A DNA stretch of 64,000 nt from Aurantiochytrium sp. KH105 (Eukaryota > Sar > Bigyra > Thraustochytrida > Thraustochytriidae): contig BGKB01000027.1 in assembly GCA_003116975.1 (NCBI GenBank), forward strand, positions 428,880 to 492,879, read 5' to 3'. The translations under genes were made by a program, and so were the position numbers. The notes under the pieces are model-generated. The model was not told where the DNA came from. It did not search any database and saw only the letters and a program-made list of their open reading frames with translations. Position 1 is the first letter of the stretch. Each line of letters starts with the position of its first letter. This document shows, one piece after another, positions 30,546 to 39,851 of this stretch.

Positions 30546-30570
30546 NNNNNNNNNNNNNNNNNNNNNNNNN
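30546..30570. other. Assembly gap (25 N)
   Basis: 25 ambiguous bases, a scaffold join or unresolved repeat. The true length is unknown. Confidence 0.99.
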
Positions 30571-30855
30571 CTAAGCAAGTAATTCCTCGTCCGTCAACAC
30601 CCAGCTCTCTCGGCGTCCGAGCCGGCGTACACTCGAACTCGCCCTCGAACTCGACCTCGCACCCGAGCTTGGCAAGAAGGCGAGAAGGAACCTGAAAGCC
30701 TCGCGCGACTCCGCCTCCCCAATAGTCCTCCCGCCTGCTCCTGCCTGCTGCTAACCCCTCGCCTCTTCGGCGCACACCCCCTGCGCACACCCCCTCGCGT
30801 TGCCTGCCTGCCTGCCTTCCGCTCGTTGCCTTGCGTTGGCTCGCCACGACTCCGC

Positions 30856-30900
30856 AGAGCAGAGCAGAGCAGAGCAGAGCAGCGCAGCGCAGCGCAGAGC
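30856..30900. repeat. (AGAGC)n/(AGCGC)n pentamer array right of the gap
   Basis: About nine GCAGA or GCAGC units, inverted relative to the array at 30461-30495. Confidence 0.85.
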
Positions 30901-31454
30901 GGAGCCGCGCAGAGCGGAGCGGAGCGTTGACCCGGTCTGCCGGCGTGCGCGCGGGCTGCCTCGCGCGGGCTGCCTCGCGCCGACGCCGCAGCTGGCAGAT
31001 TGGCTGCCTGGCCGGCCGGACGGAGGCAGAGCTCGACTCGGAGTCGCGGAGGCGAGGCGAGGCGAGGCGAGGCGAGGCGTCCGTGCAGCGGCTCTCTCTC
31101 TGTGCGGAGAGCTGGGTCGACAAATTGAGAGCGCTCGCAGCCGCGGCGCGGCAGACGCGAGCCGGAGGCACGCAAGGCGGCGAGGCTGCGAGCGGAGCGC
31201 AGAAAGGCAACCTGCAAAACGCAGCGGCAGCGACGAGCGCAGAGGCAAGCTTAAGAGGACGAGAGAGCGCAGCGCTTTCGATCGACCTCGACGAGTGCTG
31301 GCGCGGGTGCCGGTGCTGCTTCTTGTAGTTGTGCGTGTGTGTTTGTGTTGGTGCTCAGGAATCGCGATTGTAGCATCGCCATCAGCAGCACCAAGAGCAA
31401 CGACAGCCAACGAGCAAGCTAGCTAGCTGTCGCCGCCTGGTGAGCGTGTGAAAA

Positions 31455-34400
31455 ATGTCCACAGACTTGCCAGACGGAAGCGAGCCGCAATTGCCGTCGC
31501 TCGAAGAGCCAACCAAAATCGCCATTGCACTCGAGGCGTCCGAAGAATCGAAGGTAGATGCTGCTCGCATAGAGAGAAATGGTGATTCTGAAGCCACAGA
31601 CATTGCTGTCGCGGAAGAAGGCAAAGCGGACGACACAGAGCTGGCTGCAGAGACTGCCGCGAACAAAGGAGTTCAAGAAGAGCACACATCAGAGGAAAAA
31701 CCAGACACTAATCCGCAAGTGCCCGAGGAGACAATTTCTTCTGGCGAAACAACAAATGATCTAAGCCCCCAGGCAACGTCCGCACTACCGCTGCCAGGCG
31801 AGAATGCAGCCAGTGCCGCGGAACAATCCACAATCTCCAAACAATCCTCGAAGGGAGGTTCGTTTGCGATCAGTGCCCAAACTTCCTTTGAAAACCTCAA
31901 GCTGATCGCGAGCCTCGTCCCGGCTCGAGTGATCCGATATCATCTGGAGCACAAGGATGTATCTACGCTGCAAGCCTTTTCAGAGGAGTTTGAGGGCGCT
32001 GTTCTCTTTGCGGATATTTCCGGATTCTCGAGCTTGGCAGAAAAGCTTGCGAAAGATTTGAACTGCGCGGCAAACGCAGCAGAGAACCTCTCGTCTTACA
32101 TTGGTAAATCTCTTGAGAAAATGGTACACGAAGTGTGCTCCAAAGGTGGAGACGTAATCAAGTTCGCGGGTGATGCCATCTTGACTGTCTTTCCCGCAAG
32201 CAAATTTCGCGACCTAAACGATGCCACATTGTGCTGCATTCAGGTCGCCATGAATCTCCTCCAGCTCGATCTCAAGGCAGGTGGAGTGCAGCTTTCCATA
32301 CACTGCGGCGTGGGTGCAGGCAGCGTCGTGAGCTATCACGTTGGTGGACGGTTCAATCGCTGGGAATATGTAATTACAGGAGATCCGATCGAACAAATTG
32401 GTTCTGCGGAACCGGAGGCGTCTGCAGGTGAAGTCGTTATCGCCAAGTCGGCGTACGAGCGCATCGCCTCGGAACTGATTGGCAAGGCCCTTCCGAGTGG
32501 AAATTTTCGCATTGACAAACTCAGAAATCCTCTCGAGCCCGTTTCGCACCCGTTTGTGACATCAGAGCTGGAATGTCTACTTCAAGAGCCGACGCAGTTG
32601 CTTCGCATGGACGAGTGTTTGCGAAGCTACGTTCCGCGTCCTGTTCTGCAGGCTATCGATGCGGGACAGAGCTTGTGGTTCTCTGAGTTGCGGCTTTGTT
32701 CGACTTTATTTTGTCGCCTCAAGGGACTCAAGTTCAACAGTCGAGAGAACCTGGATCTTATTCATCGGGCGGTTCGCCTCGTCCAAAAGAACGTTTACGC
32801 CTACGAAGGAACTTTGTGCAGATTTATCGTCGACGACAAGGGTGCAGGGCTACTCCTTGCATTCGGTCTCCCTCCATTCATGCACGAGAACGACCCGGTG
32901 CGCGCAACGAGGTCAGCACTCGATATATGCGCAGCTCTTTCAGATCTTGTCAATAATGATGAAGAAGCGTTGAGCGCGTCTATCGGCGTCACGAGTGGGC
33001 GCGTCTTTTGTGGGACAACGGGCGGGGGAGTTCGATGCGAATACACCCTGCACGGAACGCTCGTGAATCTCGCGGCGCGGTACATGGTTGCCGCCAAGAC
33101 CGGCGTGCTCTGTGGGCAAACCACATACCGTGAAGCGTGCGAAGCGATCGAATTTGGCGAGCCGGAGAAGCTCAAAGTCAAAGGTAAGGAAGAGGAAGTA
33201 CTCGTGTACCGACCTATTGGTCCGAAGGCACAGCAAGGATTCGAAAATGCCAAGTCGCCTCTTTTGGGCAGGACTGCGGAGATGGAAATCGTCTCTGAAG
33301 CCCTGCAGCGCATCTCGCAGCACAGCCTTCTCTCAGAGGTCGTCCTCTTCACGGGCGAGGCCGGTATCGGCAAGTCGAGACTCATGCAGGAAACGTATGC
33401 GGAGGCATTGAAGTTTGATTGCGGCGTGATCGTGGGAAAAGGACAGGACACCGAGAGTGCTACCGCCTTTTATGTGTTTCGCAGTATTTTATCGCAACTG
33501 GTGAATCATTACTTCACCAAAGTTGTCTGGTATCGGTTCGAAGTTTGGCAGGAAATTGTACGCCAGAGTCAAGTGCAAGGTGTTGCATCCGCATTCTCAG
33601 AGAACTTTGCACAGTCACTGTATACCAAGTACCTGTCCAAGTCGTTTTTCGAGCGCCTCGAGGAAGCGTGCCGGCCGCAGGTCGACTCTTCCACGGACGC
33701 AGTTGGTGGCCAGGCCTCCTCGCCCTCATACAGTGCGGCAGGGGCCGGAAACACCAACATACAGTCTGGGCACATGGGTGGGCCTCAGGCCCAGCGACAC
33801 CGGGGCGTGAGCAGCAGCGTTGGAGACGATCTTGGAGGCGATCATTCCACAGACTTTCTCAAGTATATGGGACTGATGGAAAACCCGATATCGAGCGATT
33901 TTGGCGCGTCTCCAGAGCCTTCAAAGCGAACTATCCCGCCTTTGGAGTCTCTGCCTGACCATCTTCGACTCCACGTGGTTCGCGATATGATCCCGGTGGG
34001 CAAGGATAACCTCGAAGAAATGTATCCGCTTCTGAGCATCCTGATTCCCAAGGTGGTTCAGGGTTCTGACACGGAGACGACGGCAAAGATGCGAAACGAT
34101 ATTCGAGCGGAGAACCGTATGCGGCTCATCAAAGAGATCTTTACTAAGTGCGCCGCCGAGCTCGAGTCTCTTCATGAGCTGCAGCGCATCGTGGAGGCGC
34201 AGGCGGAGCGGCGGCTAAAGGCTCTGAGCCGCTTGGGTGTGAATATCGATCCTGCTCCTCGGCAAGACCACGTACATGGGTCTTCTCAGAACATGAGTTT
34301 TCGTGGAGCATCAACGAGCGGAAGCGAGGAAACAGGGTTGAGAGCCAAGCGTCGAGGTAAAAGCAAGGAATCCTCGAGCGGGGCGGAGGACGAACACTCG

Positions 34401-37139
34401 ACAGCCTCGCTGGCCATGGTCGACGAGCACCAAGCGAGCCCTCTTCCAGAGGCCACATCCCCGGGATCAGCGGGCTCACGTCAGCAATCTTCGATCGTCG
34501 CGCATCGAAGCAGCTACCGGATGCGCATGGGAAGTGGCCGAGAATCCAGGCAGTCGCATCGCATTGTTCTCATGGTGGAAGACCTTCAGTTCGTTGACCC
34601 ATTGTCGCTGCAGTTATTACAAGAAATCGCGATGGAAACCAGGCCTTTGCTTGTCTTCTTTTCCCTCCGCTTTCTCGCGCAAATTGAAGATAGCTTGCTC
34701 CTTGACGCCTATACACACATCGAAGTAGGCAGCCTATCACGCGAAGAGGTCAGAGAGGGCATGTGCAAGTGGCTCGAGGTCAAAGATGTTCCAGACAAGG
34801 CGCTGAGCGCGGTGATGGTCAAATCTTTGGGACACCCGCTCTTCTCCGAGGAGCTCACCAAGCTTATGGTCGCAGAAGGCATGATTCTCATCGACGGAGA
34901 TACGGCGCGTCTGTCCAAAAAGGCGCAGGAAGGAACAATTGGGCTTCCAGACACGGTTTCGGCGCTCATGACAAGCAAATTAGACCGGCTCAAGCCTTCC
35001 CAGCAGCTCGTTCTCAAGGTGGCTGCAGTGATTGGTACCGAATTTCAAAGGAACGAACTCGCAGCACTCATGCCAAAGACAGGAAACGAGGTCGTGGAGG
35101 GCTCGCAAAAGCGCCGCAACGAAGATCACGACTCATTGTCCGATGATGTCTCTGCGCTCGTCGCTCAGAATTTGTTGATCCGCAATCCACACATGATGTA
35201 CCATTATCGATTCACAAGCGCAATGTTGCGGGAGAGTGCGTACAACCTTTTGCTGTACCAGAACCGAAAAGACCTGCACAAAAAACTCGCCGAGTATCAG
35301 GAAGCGCGCAACAAGGACTACCTGGAGCCAGTTTACTTCCTGCTAGCGACCAACTACTTTCTTGCAGAGGAATACGAAAAGGCGCTCCACTACTCGGAGC
35401 TAGCAGGGAAGAATGCCCTAGAAGCCCATGCCCTGCAGCAAGTCTTTGTCTGTTTCTCGCGACTCATTGAAATGGACCAGCGCGAGCCAACCGTAACAGA
35501 AGGCATTCCCTTGTCTCGCAAGATTGGGTGGAAGCGCAAGGTGGGAGAAGCCCTATTTTTTATGGGCAAACCAGTCGATGCGGAAGAGTATCTCTTGTCA
35601 GCTCTCGAGGATGCTAACTTGCAATCGAGCACACCGACGACGCAAGGTTCCTCGTGCTTTGGCGGCGTAAGTCGAAGTTCGAAGCTTCACCTTGTCAAAT
35701 TCACGCCAGGGTTTGCCGAAATGGAACGAGAAAAGAATGTACAGCTCTTGCTTGAAGCCTCGGCTGCCTACGAGCTTCTGGCCAAGATGAACTTTGATCG
35801 AAGCTTGCCTTCGTCTCTAGAGTATCGTTTGAATGCCATCGACACGGCCAAGACTGCGGAGAGCGCATTGCGAGAGACGCAGGGGAACGAAGATCTGCTC
35901 GAGATTGCAACAGGGCGCATTGCGCGCACCTCGGCATATGTCGCCGTGTTTTACGTATGTATCGGAGCGCCAGGCATGCGTGACATGGCGCGCGAGCACA
36001 TGCACCGAGCGCTGCTTCTCGTCGACACCTCGGACAAGGTAAAGGATCCCGGAACGCAGGCGCTGGTTCGTTTCAAGAGCGCCAAGTTTTCTACCATGAT
36101 GGGCGAGATGAAGCAGGCGGGCGATCGCGTGCGCAAAGCCCTGTGGATGTGCAACTTTTTGAATCTGGAGCGCCTGCTACTCGAAAGCCAGACGCTTTCG
36201 CTCTCGATTCAACTCTTCACGGGCCAAGTTTCCAAGGCCAAGGCAACGCTCAAGGCGTCAGTGGTGAAAATGTCGCAGGCCGGGCCCAATTATGTCGTTC
36301 TTGCGCTCACCGCACGGACAGCGTGTCTGGTTGGCGACTTTGAGCTCGCAGAGAGCTGTCTGGAGCGCATCGGACGTATGCCGCCCGGCAACTTCAACCT
36401 AAATCACCTTGAGGCGACGCGACAACTTATGAAATCTCCTGATCCAGAGGTGCACATTGCACTTGCGCTTCTTCTCGCGCGCAAGTATGGCACCCAGAAC
36501 CTCGCTGTCAGCGCGGCCATGCGAGGCATCGAAGCTTTGCAGAGCGTCAACCTCAGTGACCTCAACATCACCATGTTCCACACCACGGCCTTTCTCATCA
36601 CTGCGCTGGCAGAGGGTCTCGGTGGCACTCCGCTATTGAAGAGTCGAAAGCGAATCTTGCACGGCAAGCATCAAGGTCGGTACAGCCCTCACATGAGCCT
36701 ATCGCAGATTATTCCATTTGAAGATCTCGAGATCACGGTTCCTGTGCGAACCATTCGAAAGCAAGCAGGGAAGCACCTCAAGCATGTACTCGCAATCCTC
36801 AAGAGTTACGCCAAGGTATATTCGATTTGCCGCGCGCATGCGACATACTGCAACGGGGTCTACCAGAAGATATTGCGTGGCAAGTCGCGTTCGACGACGC
36901 TTAAAACCTTTTTACAAGCTGCCAGAGAGGCGCAGGAGACCGAGTCCCACTACGTTCTGGGCCTCGCTCTACTCGAGGCAGGCTTGATTGACAAGCAATA
37001 TCTCGAGGGCGCGCGCGCCGCATTTTTGGTTTGCGCCGGTATAAAAAAAGACAACAAGGCAGGTTTCACACCTGAACAGCTCAAGGAAGCGCCCTATGAG
37101 CTTCGACTGATGAATGAGGATGTTCTGGCCAACGAATGA
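31455..37139 (+). CDS. Soluble-type adenylyl cyclase (ADCY10-like)
   Basis: 1,894 residues in one exon. After a ~130-residue acidic leader comes the first class III cyclase domain. It has the metal-binding Asp in F-A-D-I-S-G-F (~186) and K-F-A-G-D-A (~236), so both metal ligands are kept. The second domain (~440-580) ends with E-Y-T-L-H-G-T-L-V-N-L-A-A-R, retaining the family Thr, Asn and Arg. A P-loop G-E-A-G-I-G-K-S (~633) opens an STAND-like ATPase with a ~300-residue Ser/Gly-rich insert, then a Walker-B-like L-M-V-E-D-L-Q (~1038). TPR-like helices continue to the end. This is the full sAC plan (animal ~1,600 residues), which makes cAMP in response to bicarbonate and often serves flagella. 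Bicarbonate control here is inferred. Confidence 0.93.
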   Translation: MSTDLPDGSEPQLPSLEEPTKIAIALEASEESKVDAARIERNGDSEATDIAVAEEGKADDTELAAETAANKGVQEEHTSEEKPDTNPQVPEETISSGETTNDLSPQATSALPLPGENAASAAEQSTISKQSSKGGSFAISAQTSFENLKLIASLVPARVIRYHLEHKDVSTLQAFSEEFEGAVLFADISGFSSLAEKLAKDLNCAANAAENLSSYIGKSLEKMVHEVCSKGGDVIKFAGDAILTVFPASKFRDLNDATLCCIQVAMNLLQLDLKAGGVQLSIHCGVGAGSVVSYHVGGRFNRWEYVITGDPIEQIGSAEPEASAGEVVIAKSAYERIASELIGKALPSGNFRIDKLRNPLEPVSHPFVTSELECLLQEPTQLLRMDECLRSYVPRPVLQAIDAGQSLWFSELRLCSTLFCRLKGLKFNSRENLDLIHRAVRLVQKNVYAYEGTLCRFIVDDKGAGLLLAFGLPPFMHENDPVRATRSALDICAALSDLVNNDEEALSASIGVTSGRVFCGTTGGGVRCEYTLHGTLVNLAARYMVAAKTGVLCGQTTYREACEAIEFGEPEKLKVKGKEEEVLVYRPIGPKAQQGFENAKSPLLGRTAEMEIVSEALQRISQHSLLSEVVLFTGEAGIGKSRLMQETYAEALKFDCGVIVGKGQDTESATAFYVFRSILSQLVNHYFTKVVWYRFEVWQEIVRQSQVQGVASAFSENFAQSLYTKYLSKSFFERLEEACRPQVDSSTDAVGGQASSPSYSAAGAGNTNIQSGHMGGPQAQRHRGVSSSVGDDLGGDHSTDFLKYMGLMENPISSDFGASPEPSKRTIPPLESLPDHLRLHVVRDMIPVGKDNLEEMYPLLSILIPKVVQGSDTETTAKMRNDIRAENRMRLIKEIFTKCAAELESLHELQRIVEAQAERRLKALSRLGVNIDPAPRQDHVHGSSQNMSFRGASTSGSEETGLRAKRRGKSKESSSGAEDEHSTASLAMVDEHQASPLPEATSPGSAGSRQQSSIVAHRSSYRMRMGSGRESRQSHRIVLMVEDLQFVDPLSLQLLQEIAMETRPLLVFFSLRFLAQIEDSLLLDAYTHIEVGSLSREEVREGMCKWLEVKDVPDKALSAVMVKSLGHPLFSEELTKLMVAEGMILIDGDTARLSKKAQEGTIGLPDTVSALMTSKLDRLKPSQQLVLKVAAVIGTEFQRNELAALMPKTGNEVVEGSQKRRNEDHDSLSDDVSALVAQNLLIRNPHMMYHYRFTSAMLRESAYNLLLYQNRKDLHKKLAEYQEARNKDYLEPVYFLLATNYFLAEEYEKALHYSELAGKNALEAHALQQVFVCFSRLIEMDQREPTVTEGIPLSRKIGWKRKVGEALFFMGKPVDAEEYLLSALEDANLQSSTPTTQGSSCFGGVSRSSKLHLVKFTPGFAEMEREKNVQLLLEASAAYELLAKMNFDRSLPSSLEYRLNAIDTAKTAESALRETQGNEDLLEIATGRIARTSAYVAVFYVCIGAPGMRDMAREHMHRALLLVDTSDKVKDPGTQALVRFKSAKFSTMMGEMKQAGDRVRKALWMCNFLNLERLLLESQTLSLSIQLFTGQVSKAKATLKASVVKMSQAGPNYVVLALTARTACLVGDFELAESCLERIGRMPPGNFNLNHLEATRQLMKSPDPEVHIALALLLARKYGTQNLAVSAAMRGIEALQSVNLSDLNITMFHTTAFLITALAEGLGGTPLLKSRKRILHGKHQGRYSPHMSLSQIIPFEDLEITVPVRTIRKQAGKHLKHVLAILKSYAKVYSICRAHATYCNGVYQKILRGKSRSTTLKTFLQAAREAQETESHYVLGLALLEAGLIDKQYLEGARAAFLVCAGIKKDNKAGFTPEQLKEAPYELRLMNEDVLANE

Positions 37140-37529
37140 TGACCTCCTTTCACAAAGATTAATATCAGAATGAACTCTCTTTCTTTTCTTTCTTTTCTCC
37201 TCCTTTCGATTTTTCTCGTTGGGACTGCATGGATGACTCACATTGGTGATTTTGCCTCTCGTGTATACTCTCTACTCTTGTTTGATTTGGAACACCAGAG
37301 GGTAATGATGCTTCAGATCCGCATCTTACATTGCAAACAAGCCAGGCCCAGTCGAAAAGGTAGGTGTGTCACCTTGCTCCCTTGTATTGTACAGAATAAT
37401 GGGCCAAGTTTTTTTTAAAAGCGATAGGCAGCCCGCATTTGCTTGCCAAAGAGTTTACGGCCTTGTCAATCATTTTTCTCTTTAGAAGAAAGACAATGTC
37501 TGCTTGGCAAAGGTTGGCGAAGGCTTGCC
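37140..37529. other. Convergent 3' intergenic region
   Basis: AT-rich spacer between the 3' ends of the cyclase and the amidase gene. I see nothing else. Confidence 0.6.
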
Positions 37530-38745
37530 TCATGGAGACAAGAGCTTGACCTCAGAGGCCACAATACCTTCCTCAGCGGTGTCAAGCGCGCCGAGAAGCG
37601 CTGGGCGATGGAAGTCGATAATACAGCTTGAGCCGCAAAATGTAACATCTCCCTTGGCATCCTCCCTGAAGAGACTTGCAGGCTCTTTGCCAACGCGATC
37701 AGCTGCAATAAAGACTGTGTCGTGGCCGAGAAGCGGTGAAAGACGCGCAAACCAGTAGTTGATGGTGTCGGGTCCGTTTGGAGCGGGCGCGTCAATGTCG
37801 TCAGGGTGCCGATTGCACCATGCAGAGGCAAAGGCGACGATTCGGCTTGCTTGCGCTTTGTGGAAATGAGCGAATTCATAGGCCTGCCACTTGGACTTAA
37901 ATTCCCAGGGGTTGATGTCCATGCAGATGCCGAGGCCAACCTTTGTGCCGCCAGCAAGCCAATCGCAATCGACACTCTTAAAACCGCTCCCTTCCGTCGC
38001 CCAGGTTTTGTCTGTTATGCTGTCGAGTGAATGAGCAAGCAAGCGTGACAGATGAACGAATGAACGAGCGCACGAATTGTGGATCGGTGAGTCAGTGAGT
38101 CAGTGAGTGAGACAGTGAAAGAACACGACGGTGATGCAGCATTGAAGCGAACTATTCCCCCCTCTGGCAAACGTACTATAAAAAGTGCTTGTCGTATACA
38201 GCGTGAAGAGCGCCAGCTGGACTCACAAGCATGACGGAATTAAATAAATTGCCCGAGACTTCGTCTCGACGTGGGAATCCGACGCAGACCCCGCATCCAT
38301 AGGCGGTGGCCACACGACAACACCAATCAAATGTTGGACCTTGCCCTGCGACTTCAGCCAGAGCAGCAACTTGATCCTTTGCACGGAATTGGTAGCCCGT
38401 GAATGCCATCTCGGGCAAGACGAGGAGGTCCATTTTGGCTTGCTCTGAACCTTGTTGTTGCTGAGCCCATTCAGATAGAATCGCATCGGCTTTGGCCATG
38501 CTTGCCTTGATGTCACCATGGACTGGGCCGAGCTGAAGAGCCGCGAGGATCGCCGTTGCCACTTTCTTCGGGGGGCCCGGTGGTGCCACGATGCCTGCTT
38601 CTGAGGCTACCAGGTTTGCTGCAGTGCTTGCAGTTGCGCTTGCCGCTGCTGCTGGTGCCGCAGCTGCAGCTGCAGCTGCGGCTGCTGTTGCAGCAGCAGG
38701 AGCAGGAGGAGTAGCAGCGGTGTCTCTGGGGTCTGGGTCGCCCAT
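37530..38745 (-). CDS. Nta1-type protein N-terminal Asn/Gln amidase (nitrilase superfamily), two exons
   Basis: Exons complement(38177..38745, 37530..38019), 352 residues. The 157-base intron has donor GTACGT and acceptor GACAG. Splicing yields Y-D-K-H-F-L-Y-I-T-D-K-T-W, a conserved junction block. The nitrilase catalytic triad is visible: Glu in L-P-E-M-A-F-T-G-Y (~107), Lys in Y-D-K-H-F-L (~187) and Cys in G-I-C-M-D-I-N-P (~220). The G-Y-x-F and D-I-N-P-W-E-F context matches fungal Nta1, which converts N-terminal Asn/Gln to Asp/Glu in the Arg/N-degron pathway. Another amidase specificity is possible. The first ~55 residues are an Ala/Pro-rich low-complexity leader with a GCT/GCA repeat. It is probably cytosolic or mitochondrial. 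Confidence 0.86.
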
Positions 38746-39181
38746 GTTTTTTTAGTTTATTGCGCTCGTTTCGCTTCAAGATCTGGTCAATATCGCGCCT
38801 CAGGCCACTGCTGCAGCGCGTGTGCGACGAGTTGCGCGAAGCACTTGTCTCGACTCTCCTCAAGAACGAGACAGGCCTGCCGTCTGACCTCACAATCAGT
38901 CTTTTCGATCCACCTTTGCTCTTTTTTTCTCTCCTTTTTTTCTTGCACTCCTTGTAAGGCTCGTTCGCGCGCGAGTGCGCCGAATGGGAGCCGTTGACGA
39001 GCCCATGATTATCAGAGCCATGGAATGTCTTGCTACTCCATGGGCATTTATGCCAGGAAGGTGGAGCTTCTGGTGGCCGACGTGCGAAGACGACGCGACG
39101 TAGAAACCTACTTTCCGTGGAGTCGAGCCGCAAAGAAAGTCTCAATCAGCTGGTCATAGCTGCAGGGACATCGCGAGCAAG
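38746..39181. other. Divergent region between the amidase and BBIP1 genes
   Basis: Short head-to-head spacer, probably a shared promoter. It has pyrimidine-rich sequence at 38925-38950. I see no gene. Confidence 0.55.
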
Positions 39182-39424
39182 ATGGGACCCGAAACAAACC
39201 AAGAGAATGACACGGAACGCGCAAGGGATGGTGGCGCGCCGGCGGCACTTCAAGAGGTCCTGCCGAAAACAGGTCTCGTGTTTTCTGAGCGCGGAAATCT
39301 AAGCGAGATTCTGTGCAAGCCAAAAATCCTTCCTCTCAAGTCTGCTACTCTGCTGCGCATGGAAGACCTCGACCAAAAGGCCCGGGAATTAGCTCAGATG
39401 CAGGCCAAGGGGGCAATGTCGTGA
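39182..39424 (+). CDS. BBIP1: BBSome-interacting protein 1 (BBIP1/BBS18/BBIP10)
   Basis: 80 residues, easily missed by length filters. The core E-V-L-P-K-T-G-L-V-F, then L-C-K-P-K-I-L-P-L-K-S-A-T-L and a following helix (E-D-L-D-Q-K-A-R-E-L), matches the animal protein almost block for block. Animal BBIP1 has E-V-L-P-K-Q-G and L-C-K-P-K-L-L-P-L-K-S. It has the usual length (about 70-95). BBIP1 is a small subunit of the BBSome, the coat that carries membrane proteins in cilia and flagella. The N-terminal 20 residues are polar and variable. The gene sits head to head with the amidase and tail to tail with the next membrane-protein gene. Confidence 0.93.
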   Translation: MGPETNQENDTERARDGGAPAALQEVLPKTGLVFSERGNLSEILCKPKILPLKSATLLRMEDLDQKARELAQMQAKGAMS

Positions 39425-39851
39425 ATGAAGGAATGAACAGAGGAGTGACTGAATGACTGAATGTAAAAATTGCCCTACCGCCAACGCAGACTTGATCACC
39501 TTTCGGCAATTTTCCGGAAGAAGGAGAAAGAGAAGAGAAAGTAAAAAAGACAGCGTTCAAATTTGCAGAGAGCATGCATGCCGTAAGATCAATTTCGTGA
39601 ACGTTTAGACTATGCACTTATTCATGGTTGCATCTATTGACTGCCGCATTGAGTGTGGTTGCTGTTGAAAAATGAAGTTTGCTTTCTTACTTTTTTTGGC
39701 ATATTGTGTTGCCTGAGATTTTTCATTATATTGTGGTGCCCCTCGGCGTGGGGTCCAGTCCCATGGCAAGATGCTGAGATTATGCTAACAATGCGTGCGG
39801 AGAGGAGACCGAGTACACAAGAAGACAAAGATATTTTTTTTTAAAGCACGT
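39425..39851. other. Convergent 3' intergenic region
   Basis: AT-rich spacer between BBIP1 and the membrane-protein gene. I see no gene. Confidence 0.6.

Larger units (their letters stand above)
29841..31454. other. 1.6-kb intergenic region with an assembly gap
   Basis: It contains the N run and pentamer repeats on either side of it, and a GGCGA array at about 31055-31079. ORFs spanning the Ns are unreliable. This is presumably the promoter of the adenylyl cyclase gene. I see no supported gene. Confidence 0.6.

Noticed and set aside
30275-31217. Minus-strand frames spanning the N run
   Set aside because: They depend on unknown bases and pentamer repeats, with no recognisable domain.
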